From positions 35,853,502 through 35,917,501 of the forward strand of contig CM035808.1 in NCBI GenBank assembly GCA_020466095.1: 64,000 bases of DNA. The letters run 5' to 3'. The position numbers and the translations under genes are program-made. This stretch comes from Chlorops oryzae. Lineage: Eukaryota > Arthropoda > Insecta > Diptera > Chloropidae. Each line of letters opens with the position of its first letter. Positions within the stretch are counted from its first letter, which is position 1. Positions 25,390 through 36,545 of this stretch are shown here, piece by piece. The notes beneath the pieces were generated by a model. It was not told the origin of the DNA. It ran no database searches and worked only from the letters and a program-made list of their open reading frames with translations.

Positions 25390-25891
25390 AGACAATTTCG
25401 CAGGCCAAGTGACCAAAATTGCAATATTCTAACAGCAATTCTTGCAAAAATTAATAATAGTAAAAAAATGCAGGAAGATGGTTAGCTGAATTGGTCGCAA
25501 CACCGAAAATGATCTACTCAATCAAATGCTCAGGAAAAAATTTGAACATTTTTTCAAACCTACGCGAAAAAAAATTCTCGCAGTCGGTACTGATTCTAAA
25601 AGCTTGCATCCAATAAAAACTTCGAATCATTCGATTTCAATAGAAATTTAGTTCTATTTTGCCAGGCGAAAACCGATATTGCAGTATTCAAAAATGTATC
25701 GAAACAAATCTGACAGTGTTAAAATTAGCAATTTCAATTTCGTTCTGCAATTGATACTTAAATCTATAGTACTATAGATGGCACTTGGCAAAAAACGTGA
25801 TGTTTGAAATTGAAGTATCCCCTGTGCATATTCTTATGGAAAAATCAAACGTAGCACGCCCCCTGAAAATTCCGGTTCCGGTCTAACAAAT
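25390..25891 (+). repeat. Direct repeat, copy 2 (paired with 23500-24064)
   Basis: Same order of blocks as copy 1. It differs by many single-base losses, for example CTC-GCAG versus CTCCGGCAG, and ATCCA-ATAAAAAC-TTCG versus ATCCAAATAAAAACATTCG. It ends at the same CCGGTTCCGGTCTAACAAATA junction, where copy 1 is followed by the mariner end. Confidence 0.8.
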
Positions 25892-25957
25892 ATATTATAA
25901 TCTTGTAACATGAACTAGAATTTTTGTTAAAAATCATACATTCTTTGACCTTGTCTC

Positions 25958-26732
25958 TGAGTCGGATAATTCAAGCAAAAAGTCAAGATCTTGCAGAAGC
26001 TGTTGAGTTAGCTGATGCTGCAAGAAAAGAATTGCTCGAAAAAAGAGAGAGAGCTTCTGAATATTTTCCGAGAAATTTTTGAGAAAGCGTGCACAGTCGG
26101 CAAGGAGCATGATATCGAATTGCGAAAGCCGCGGTTAACTGCGAAACAAACACATCGCAACAACGTCGTCACTTGATTCAGTTGAAGATTACTTTCGCAT
26201 AACCATATACGTACCATACCTTGATACTTTCATCGCTCATCTTCATGATAGGTTCCTCAATCATCGCAATATCCTATCAAATTTCGATTGCTTGTTCCCA
26301 AATAAAATGAAAGCACTCGATATAGAGTCTTGTGTTCAATTATTTACACAATACTCTTTTATCTTGAACAATGACAGTCCTAAATTCTGTATCAGTGAAG
26401 TTCAACTTTGGCATCGACGCATTTCTGGAATGGATATAAAAAATTCACTTGATGCGCTTGATATTTGCAACGCAGATGCATTTCCGAACATCCATCAAAT
26501 CCTCCGCATAATGGCAATTTTACCCGTCACTACTGCTACAAATGAAAGGTCTTTCTCAACATTGCGTCGTCTCAAAACGTACCTCAGATCGACAATTTCT
26601 GAAGATCGACTAAATGGCCTAGCCTCACTAAATATACATCGTGAGATTGAAATTGACGTGGAAACGATTTTGGAACACTTTTTTTCTGTGCCTCGAAGGG
26701 TTTCTTTGTTACATGAAACTCACCAAAACTGA
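25958..26732 (+). pseudogene. hAT-superfamily transposase relic (ZMYM1-like, C-terminal half)
   Basis: Three consecutive frames give pieces of one protein. The first has AEAVELADAARKELLEKRER (about 25958-26065). The second has IFEKACTVGKEHDIELRKPR (about 26070-26165). The third runs openly from about 26166 to the stop at 26732 and contains VEDYFRITIYVPYLDTFI, then PVTTATNERSFSTLRRLKTY and LRSTISEDRLNGLASLNIHR. The last two form the hAT C-terminal dimerisation region of the zinc-finger-MYM1/KRBA2-like transposases found widely in animals. Frameshifts lie near 26065 and 26165, and the N-terminal TTF zinc finger and catalytic start are missing, so it is inactive. The frameshifts could partly be assembly errors. 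Confidence 0.8.
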
Positions 26733-27896
26733 ATTGTTTTAATAAAGTAGTTCAAATCGTTACTCTTGATTTTTAACCACTTGTTTTGATGAATAGAAAA
26801 AAAACCTTTGGTTTGCTTTGGCATGCATGGGAGGAAAAAATTTCTATGAACACATTTTTTATAGGGTTGGAGAACGTTTCTAATTGCTAAAATCAAGAGA
26901 CAAAATTTTGTTCGTATGATAAGGCACCATCATTTTCAACAGAACCGATTTTTGATTACTTTAAAATAATGCCAATTATTTTATTAAATGATTATAGATC
27001 TCAGTTCTGGTTTAACATGTTTGCTTTATATGCTTTGCTTAGTCATGTCTGATTCAAGCCTAAGAGGAAAACACTCTTTATGCCATACGTTTTGTGTACA
27101 ATTTTATAAGCTTTGTTATCTCTCCTTTTGTCAAGTATAAATCCTAATTAGTTCAGAGCTTCCCTTGCAGTCTTAACCTGCCTACTTTTGAGGCCCACTT
27201 AAGCCATCAGAATTCTGACATTTACAAGGCTTAATAACGTACTTAGGCCTGCGAACTTGGCTAATCAATACGTTTAAGTCGATTTGATTCGATTCGATTC
27301 AACTGGAATGAAATCAATAGGCGAAAAGAAAACGAAATGGCTTTTTTGCTGAGATTTCCAAAGTAGCCAATGCGAGCGAAAGTTGCGAACGACGATTTTA
27401 AGCCACGCGTAGGACTAAGCCTCATTAATCCTAGTGGAATTAGGCGCATTAGTGGAATGAAATGTTAAAACGCAGATCTCTCTAAGGCACCACAACCACG
27501 ACTGTGGTGGTATTACGATGGAAACCACTAAATGTCGTGATGAATTCTATCCAATAGCATGTGCAAATTGATAAAAGAAAATGTTAGTTAAAGAACAGAA
27601 GGTGGAAATCGTGCCATTGCAGACGTTTTTTATATCGGAATTAAGCTTCATTCCGATTTTTCTTTATCAAACGTTGTGGTTGTGAGTCTGTTTGCTTACG
27701 GGATGTATGAAAACATCTACGGTTAAATGAACTATTTTGAAAAGGCTGTGTATGGGGATCATAAAATTGGAAGAGTTAGGATCAGTTGCGTTGTAAAGAG
27801 AGATAAAAGGCCTGGTTCGCCTAGACCCGGACTCTATTCTAACCGCAGCCCATAATATCCGAGGAACTTCTTTCCGAAATAGACTGATGAGCTTTT
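26733..27896. other. Intergenic spacer
   Basis: No gene or delimitable repeat. The first 150 bp may be the 3' untranslated tail of the hAT relic (AATAAA at about 26740). Short (GATTC)n-like repeats lie at 27280-27300. Confidence 0.45.
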
Positions 27897-28102
27897 TTTT
27901 TCTTCTCTCTCTCACTCTCTCTTTTGCTCTCTTTCGCTGCCTTTCACTCTCTTTTGCTGTTTTTCTCGCTTTCTCTATCTCTCTCCATAACTCTCTCACT
28001 CTCTTTCTCTCCGTCTCTCCCTCTCTCTCTCTATCACTCTCTCTCTCTCACTCTCACTCTCTCTCTCTCTCCCACTCTCTTACTCTCTTACTCTCTTACT
28101 CT

Positions 28103-28137
<35 letters not shown>

Positions 28138-28190
28138 TCTCTCGCTATCTCTCGGTCTCTCTCGCTGTCTCTCGTTCTCTCGCTCTCTGA
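27897..28190. repeat. CT-rich simple repeat
   Basis: About 290 bp of (CT)n, with CTTT, CACT and CGCT interruptions; the + strand is almost entirely pyrimidine. Serine/leucine-rich open frames on both strands here are translations of the repeat. Confidence 0.9.
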
Positions 28191-30163
28191 AGCTGTTTGA
28201 GAACCCTTCGTTTTTCTCTTTTTTTCTGATTTTCTTCTGAGTTGAGGACGCCCAAAGGCCGACCTCACTTCAACATACAATATCTAAATGATGAAAGCCT
28301 GGGTTTACTTTAATTGTACCTTTCACCAAAGTTCTTATGAGAATTACATGTCATTTGCATTTTATCGTTAACCGGGTAAAGCCGAGCAAACAATCCTTCA
28401 ATTTTTTCCTTTATCGCATTGCTTTTCTCTACGATGTTTTCTTCGTGTTACCCTATAAGTGCCTAGCAGAGGGATCTAATGTGTAATTAGGATGATTTAG
28501 CTTCAACATTTGCGTGCTGTTAAGTGTTTCATGTCAACGGGAACCTGCGTAAAGCCATTCGAAACAATTAACTCTTCTGGTAGTTTTCCTTGAAGCTTAA
28601 ATTCCACAAGCAAAAAAATAAAAAATTGAATTATATAAACAAACATTTTATCGATGTTATTCATCCGAAAATCATGATCGAAATCTAGAGACAAGGATGA
28701 GCTTCCTTGTCCCCATTCCATCAAGCGTGAGTCAATGCAACGAGCCAAACCGCGACCACAACGAACAAGCCACAATGCAGCGCGATGCAATTCAATGCTG
28801 CATGAGCACATTTTCGGAGTGGAAATTCAAATTTTCTGCGATTTCCGCTTTTTTCCTTGATTTGTTGCTTTTGTCGCTTTTCTCCAGCCATCCTATACAC
28901 AAACGTTCAAAGAGGCAATGAACAAAGCCCATGATGAGCACCACTGACCTGTCGTTTGATAAACAGCGCTCAGCGCTTTCACATCGCATTTGAATGGAGC
29001 GCCGAAAAACGATATTTAACACGTTTTCGACGTTCATTCATTTCAAATTCAACAAAAAAAAAAGATCGGAGTACCGCCGACTCGCAGAGCAAACACCACC
29101 GCCGCCGCACCACACCACACGCAACGAAATTCGATGCAAAAATAATTGGAGTGCATCGCGAACGCCATTCGGTGGGTTGGAGAGCAGCGCTCACCGCATT
29201 GACACCGGCACTGGAACTGCCTAAATTACATCCTCCAAATAAATGGACAGAGCGACGCAGCGAGTTCAGAATTCGGCGCCTTACCGCCGCATTTTCGCGA
29301 GCTCATTTTCTTCGATTTCCCGTAATTTCACAGAACCCCCGCCCCCCCATACCGCCCACAGCGAACTGTATTTTCAGCTAACGAGCAACAGCGGCAAAGA
29401 ATAATTTGAAAGTAAATTTCATTGAAGCGCGGCGTGCATTGATTGAAAATGTTGCAATCGATTGCAATTCGCTGCACTTTGAATTTATTCGGGGAAATTC
29501 TGTTTTTCCTATTTAGTTGCTCGCACATCCAAATGAGCGCGTTCGTTGGCGAAAAAAAAAACCCGTGAAAGAACGGAAATGGAAAATGGCTGAAAAAAAC
29601 CTCTTTCAGAATTAACAAAAGCGCCGTCGCGTCAATGAAAGCACTCGGGACCATTTCATTAATTAAATGCATCGGTTCCGTAGACCATTGAACTGATTCG
29701 CTTTCACACAAATCCAAGCAAAATTAGAATTCTTTCAGTGAAATCGCAGTCGATAGAATGAAAAGAAAACATTTTCACCATTATAATATTTTTAAAATAA
29801 TAAAAGTAATAGTAACAAAATAATGAGAACAGCTTGGAGCCCCGCAATTTTGCAATTTTTAGTCTTTTCTTGTATCAGTGGAACTGCTCTTGGACCGAAA
29901 GTAAATTTTACTTAAATGCTTTTGGATCCGCAAGGTTAAAAATTGGAATGCTTTAGATTCGACTAACTTTTATTTTAGACTAATATTTTGAGCCCGAAAT
30001 GATCCAAACAGAAAAGGCACAGAAATAGGCATCATCGATTAACCCATTTAACGCCGAGACATGATTCCAAGACTTGTCAAAATCGTATAAAAACTCAAAA
30101 AAATGGGTAACTCGCCATTTATTTTTCCACTTTTTTGAGATGGATCTGTTGAATACTTATAAA
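28191..30163. other. Intergenic spacer
   Basis: No supported gene. The 28950-29400 stretch is less AT-rich and carries several overlapping open frames on both strands of up to 141 codons, none with domain-like content. Confidence 0.45.
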
Positions 30164-32254
30164 AACAAGTAAGGGTGTTACAGTCAGGCGAGCCTGACAA
30201 TAGAATACCTGACACAGACACACATGTTCAAAAAGTTTTTAATATCAAGACGTTTTTAAGGCCATAAGGGGCCCCATATACCGACTTTTGTTAAATTTCT
30301 TTATGAAAACCGCCCCTTTGTCACGCCCACTTTTCCAATTTTTTTTTTTTTAAATTATAATCGGAGGCTTAAATATATGCTCAAATTCTAAGTTTCATTA
30401 AAATATTTCGGAAAAGGCCGATTTTGGGACAGTTTTGAGATTTTTGTGACAGACCCTAGTACTGGAGGTACCCTTAATAATGGACATATCAAAGAAAATT
30501 TCGGAGAGGATGTTTATGGCTACAAAGGAAGCATAAGTGCCAAATTTCGTTCAAGTCCCATTTGAATTTCGGGTGTAGGAGGTAATTTTCGAAAAGAGCC
30601 CTTTGGCCATGTCCACTTTTCCAATTTTTTGAAATCATATAACTTGCCTTTAAATATAATCAAATACCAAGTTTCATCAAAATATCTTGAAAAACTCTGG
30701 TTTTAGAGCAGTTTTCGTGATTTTCGTAACAGACCCTAGTACTGGAGGTTCCCCCAAAAAGGGTCCGATTGGGTCCATTCTCGAACTTAATCTTACTCAT
30801 GTCCCTGTGAGCACGCATAACAAATTTCGTCAAGATAGCTCAACTCCTTCGATAAGAAAACTGTATACAAACAGACGGACAGACAGACGGACATGTCTAA
30901 GTGGAATCTCCTGGTGACGCTGATCATATACATATATATATATATATATATGGCACCAAGGCTCGCTCCGCGAGCCTTCGCGCCAGCTTCGTATGACCCG
31001 CGCTCGTTTCCTCTCCCGGTACAGGTTGATATTGGGCAAAAGTAATAAAAGTGGTAAAGTAGTATGTTTTTAAATACTCTAGGCTTTTATTCATTCTTTG
31101 TGTGAAATTTAAACATTATGCTATAAAGTTTTACTTAAACTACTATCGACCAATATTTCCCCCTCGCCCACGGAAACCTGGCATTGTTTTATGTACTTAA
31201 CTGTGAATAAAATACACTTAATATTCACTGAAATGCGCTTACTCCCGATTTAAATAAAAATAAATTTTTTTTTATGATTTGAAAGTTTGTTACATTAAAA
31301 TTTTAAATAGCTTGGTGAATTCGTATTTTTTGCTCAAGCCTACTTTGCTGCTTTTTCATTTTAAATAACCTAGATACCGACTGCAGTGCAATCTCGGTAA
31401 AATTATTCCCCCATTTAATTTAGGGAATAGGTGTTATCTATCTATCCATCTCTCTTTTCATCTATCCATCTATCTATCCATCTATCATCAATCTTTCAAC
31501 CTATCAATCTGTCAATCAATCAATCTTTCAATACATCTATCCATCAATCTATCAATCTGACATTCTATCAATATGTCAATCTATCAATCTTTCAATATAT
31601 TTATCCATCAATCTATCAATCTGTCATTCTATCAATCTATCAATCTGTCAATCTGTCAATTTATCAACCTTTCAATCTATCAACCTATCAATATGTCAAT
31701 CTATCAATCTATCAATCTTTCAATCTATCGATCTATCAATCTATCAATCTGTCAATCAGTAAATCTATCAATTTCTCAATCTATCAATTTTTCAATATAT
31801 TTATCCATCAATCTATCATTCTGTCAATCTGTTAATTTATCAATCTTTCAATCTATCAACCTATCAATCTGTCAATCCTTCAATATATCAATCTGTTAAT
31901 ATATCAATCAATCAATCTATCAATCTGTCAATCAAACAATCTATCAATCTTTCTATCTATCAATTCTTACAACTCACCAAAATGCTGATATCTCACGACA
32001 CACGCACCAATGTCGCACACGCACCAATGTCGCATATAGCTTAAAACATTCAGGCAGACTTCACCTTTCAAACAAAAAAAACTGCATGCAAATCGGTTCA
32101 GCCAGTGCCGAGAAAGTTCAACACAAACACATTTCGCAACATTATTTTATATATATAGATATATTGTATGGTCTAGTTTGACTGGTTCTGGGTGTTACAC
32201 AACAACCACACAAAAGCAATATATCCTCGACACAGAGTGTGTCGGGTATAAAAA
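30164..32254 (+). repeat. Composite interspersed element with a nested insertion (AACAAGTAAG ... GGGTATAAAA)
   Basis: The start is AACAAGTAAGGGTGTTACAG, followed by a palindrome GTCAGGCGAGCCTGAC and CTGACACAGAC. The end is CACAGAGTGTGTCGGGTATAAAAA. The inner part has two imperfect copies of a ~300-bp unit carrying ACAGACCCTAGTACTGGAGG (30449 and 30729), then GACGGACATGTCTAAGTGGA and a (TA)n at about 30931-30951. A second element appears to be nested from about 30952 to 32165. Another copy of the outer family starts at 40567. Confidence 0.65.
31431..31975 (+). repeat. (CTATCAAT)n-type minisatellite
   Basis: About 545 bp of degenerate CTATCAATCTGTCAATCTTT units. It produces Ser/Ile/Asn/Leu-rich open frames of up to 134 codons, which are not genes. 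Confidence 0.9.
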
Positions 32255-35200
32255 ATTAATTGTAAAATAGTTTTGAGCTGACAATTTCGTTAGCTATTTA
32301 GCTCCTTTCACTTCTTCAATTTCGCATAGCAAAATTATTTTACTACCAATTATTTTATTTAATTCAATTTCAATATAAAAACTTAGATTCTCCTGCAAAA
32401 GAAAGATTAAGTTCCAATTATCCGGTAATTTTATAATCGAGATGCTGCCGGATTAGTGGATTTTAGAGAAAAAATTGTAGAATTATAGATATGTATTTGT
32501 GTTGTTCCAAATGATCTTTATACCAATATGATATCTCACAACTTATTAATTAGGTACCTACAAATACATAGCTTTAAAAAAATCCCCGATTAAGTCCTGG
32601 TTTTATACCAATTTTCCTTGCTTGCAACCCTTTTCTCACGGGCGAACGGTGCCGGATTATTGGAAATATCGCTCTATTGAAGTGCCGAATCAGTGGGATA
32701 TTAGTGTAGGTAAATACAAATAAATGATATATGTACGTTTATGCCGAAGACTGAATTTTTAGGATATCTGACTAAAACACCCTTGTTTTTACGACTTTTT
32801 CCAGCAGAGGCAGCATGTCATGTTTCTACCGATAAATAACGCTCTTTTATCAGGTATAAAAAGGCTTAAAAATATCGTTGAAAGAACATCATCAGACCTC
32901 TCAGAGTTAAAGGAAAGTTGTACGACTCTTTTCAGTTGCTAGTAGGTAATCCTGATATTTTTGATTTCTGATTGGACAACCGATTTCATGAAACTAACAA
33001 ACTATTGAAAAGCTCAGGCAACTAATATAGTCGAAAGGAGGAAAAATGAACTCAAATGTAGCGAAAAAGCCCTGCGAAAATTTTCCATAGATAGAAATTC
33101 GTTTTAGAGGAGTTCGTTATAGGGAGTTTCTGTATTTAAATCAATCTTGGCACGATCTTATTCTGACGATATATGACAATAAAGCCTATTGAAAAGTAAG
33201 TACCTAAGCGTGATTATATTAAATAAAATTTTTCTCAGAAATGACCTGAAATACATTAAGAAAGCAATGTCATTGGACTCTAGGCTATGCCAAAAATTTA
33301 AAGGCTCTAGTTCGCCGGCACATTATAAGTCCTTTATAAATTGGGGGGCAGAATATATGCACAAATAAATAAAAAAGTCAAATACCCCAAAACGTATGAA
33401 TAAAAAATATTCCTGTTGCGAATTAACATCCTGCAGATAAGTTCCTTTAAAGCTCATCTATTCGAAACTACACGATTTTAATATCAGCGAATATTATTTA
33501 ATTGTCCCCTACGAAGCATTCGTATCGATTGAAACATTGTGTTCCACATTATTGAAGCCCTACTGGCCGAGCCAATATAACCGAGGAAAAAAGAAATTGT
33601 TTATTTAAATGTCATAAAAAACATTTAAAAATGAAAACTATAAAAAAGGAGCAAAAGTCGAACAATAAAAATTTCGCTATTTGTCCGCGAACTGTCTGTG
33701 GGAAAAGTTTGTGTGTGTGGAAATAACCGCATTCGGTGCGGTCGCTGCGGTCAACGGCAAGGATTAAATTTGACAAAGACCTAGAGCATGACACGACGAA
33801 TCGGATTGATGTATATAAGGATCCATGTGGAAAAACCAAACGAGTTCAAAACATATTTCCATCGACAACCTTTTAATCACTTAATAAATATAATCAATTT
33901 GTATGCGGTCGCACAAGGACATTTCTGTCGTAGTTCAAATGCTTAATGGGGATGAAATAAATTTAAAAAAAAGGAAAAAAAAGGGAAAAAAGCTATCAGG
34001 ATTTGTTCGAAACCAATGGAATGACATTTAATTAATCATTAATCATTGGTTAAAAATGAAAAGAGCAATCAAGTCATTGGAATAAAAAACATACGGCAAA
34101 GCAGGACGAAGTTTTAATATTTCCGCCGTAAAAGTATTTAAAATCTCTTGATATGGGGTCTTGGCGAAATGAAAGTTTCCCCACTTCTCCCCGGGATCGA
34201 TGCCATTTGTCAATCCTTTTCAATTGAAATATTGCCCCCACACAGTTACATCCGCCTCCGCTCATACAACTCCATCGTATTTAAACAGTGGCGGCGCTCT
34301 TCCAAGTTGACAAAATTTTTGGCCAATTCGTTAAAATGCTGCTGCACCGCTCCATTGTTTAACAAACCAATTAGCAATCAAAATGAACTAACAACTGCAA
34401 ATGAACAAAGAATATGATGGCGAGAATCGACTGACTGTCAACTGATGGCAGCGCAGCGACGGTGACGGATACGGTGAGTATCCAACAACGATTCCTGCCG
34501 TTCGTTCGTGATGAAGTGAAATTCTAGAAAAAGAATCATTCGGAAATTTGTGTTAACAACCGAAACGACAACGCGACGGACGACGCTCACCAAACGATGA
34601 TGCACTGTGCTGTGTTCGGCTCTCGACTCTGGCACGACTCTGGGACGCTGTGCAAATTCGACTTCATTAGGCTGTGTACCTAAGCCAATAACAAGTGCAA
34701 ATCTGCTCCGGAAATGTATGTGCGGATGTGTGTGCGTGTGTGTGCTCGTATGGAGATTTCCAAAAAGGCTACCGCTCTTCCGAGATTGTTGGCATTGTAT
34801 GTGGCGGCACTTATTACTGACAGCATTTTCGGTTTTATTCGTTGATTAATTAAGCCAGTCATTCAGTTTAGTTCGCAAATGATTAGCGTTCATACAGAGA
34901 TGCTCGTAGGTACACGTATACAACAAACATCCATTCATTCTCTCTGAGGAGAATGTTATTTGGAAAAATCGTTGATTTTAATCAAAAAGATCAACAACGT
35001 AAATAAGCTGCCTCTTTTCTTTATCTCCATATATTTTCATAATTCATCCAAAGAAATCGTGTGTAAATAGGTACTTGCATCCAGGCAGGAACAGTAGTAG
35101 TGCCCCTTGACACACTTACTTGGAATTTCATTTGTTTCAATTATGTCGACGGCTACTGTTCTTACCTATGAACAATAAATTTTGCGACTTGAATAACTAA

Positions 35201-35554
35201 GAGGAACACGGCATCTTATGGCAGTGTATCCACACCAGTTTGACAAATACACGCGTCACTAGTTACCATGAGGGAGGTTGTAGCTCATAAATTTCCGAAA
35301 AGTCATATACCATCTATCGCACTCTTGGCACAGCAGCAGCGCACACCGTGGGTAGTTTTGTGAAATTCTTTCCATTGCCATTGCCATTTCTCACCGTTGC
35401 CTTTTTGCGTGCTGACTAGACGCGTAGCTAAAGAACGGAAATAATTGCATTTTGTAGGTAATTAATTCAAGGTCAAAGAAAATTTCGAAAGGTCAAGAAG
35501 GTTGGGTGTCGTGTTTATGTGTTAATTTGCCAGACAGTTCGAACAGACGGAGAA
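32255..35554. other. Intergenic spacer with possible pogo-like remnants
   Basis: No gene is supported. TTCGTTATAGGGAGTTTCTG at about 33114-33133, with TTTTAGAGGAG before it, resembles the terminal repeat of pogo/Tigger-type elements. Earlier stretches with 'CCGGATTA' (32448, 32650) could belong to the same insertion. A GT-rich stretch lies at 34722-34750. Sequence at 33710-34700 has ordinary unique-looking composition. Confidence 0.4.
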
Positions 35555-35902
35555 TGTTAGAGAGAGAGAGAGAGAGACAGATTGAGAAAAAGAGAGCAGG
35601 AGAGAGAGCAGGAGAGAGAGCCGGAGAGAGAGCAGGAGAGAGAGCAGGAGAGAGAGCGGAGAGAGAGCGGAGAGAGAGCGGAGAGAGAGCGGAGAGAGAG
35701 CGGAGAGAGAGCAGGAGAGAGAGCAGGAGAGAGAGCAGGAGAGAGAGCAGGAGAGAGAGCAGGAGAGAGAGCAGGAGAGAGAGCAGGAGAGAGAGCAGGA
35801 GAGAGAGCAGGAGAGAGAGCAGGAGAGAGAGAGAGAGAGAGACAGGAAGGAGAGAGAAGGAGAGAGAGACAGAGAGAGAGAGAGAGGAGAGAGGAGGAGA
35901 AA

Positions 35903-35937
<35 letters not shown>

Positions 35938-36545
35938 GAGAGAGAGCAGGAGCGAGAGAGGAGCGAGAGAGGAGCGAGAGAGAGCGAGAGAGGAGCGAGA
36001 GAGGAGCGAGAGAGGAGCGAGAGAGGAGCGAGAGAGAGAGCGAGAGAGGAGCGAGAGAGGAGCGAGAGAGGAGGAGAGAGGAGGAGAGAGCGAGGAGAGA
36101 GGAGCGAGAGAGGAGGAGAGAGGAGCGAGAGAGAGCGAGAGAGGAGCAGAGAGGAGAGAGGAGCGAGAGAGGAGCGAGAGAGGAGCGAGAGAGGAGCGAG
36201 AGAGGAGCGAGAGAGGAGCAGGAGAGAGAGCGAGAGAGGAGCGAGAGAGGAGCGAGAGAGGAGGAGAGAGGAGCGAGAGAGGAGCGAGAGAGGAGCGAGA
36301 GAGGAGCGAGAGAGGAGCGAGAGAGGAGCGAGAGAGGAGCAGAGAGAGGAGCGAGAGAGGAGCGAGAGAGGAGCGAGAGGAGGAGAGCGAGAGAGGAGCG
36401 AGAGAGGAGCGAGAGAGGAGCGAGAGAGGAGCGAGAGAGGAGCGAGAGAGGAGCGAAGAGGTGATAGAGAGGTGAGAGAGAGGGGAAAGAGAGGAGAGAG
36501 AGAGAGAGGGCAGGGATAGGAGAGAGAGAAGAGCGAGAGAGGGAA
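35555..36545 (+). repeat. 1-kb GA-rich satellite (purine tract)
   Basis: The + strand is almost pure purine for about 1 kb. Two sub-arrays are visible: a 12-mer of the form GAGAGAGAGCAG at 35585-35825, and a unit of about 9-11 bp based on GAGCGAGAGAG at 35945-36455. Plain (GA)n joins them. Because the units are in or near multiples of three, long Arg/Glu/Ser open frames appear on + and Ser/Leu frames on -, including two over 350 codons. They are artefacts of the repeat. Confidence 0.95.

Noticed and set aside
31431..31899. 134- and 108-codon Ser/Ile/Asn frames
   Set aside because: Translations of the CTATCAAT minisatellite.
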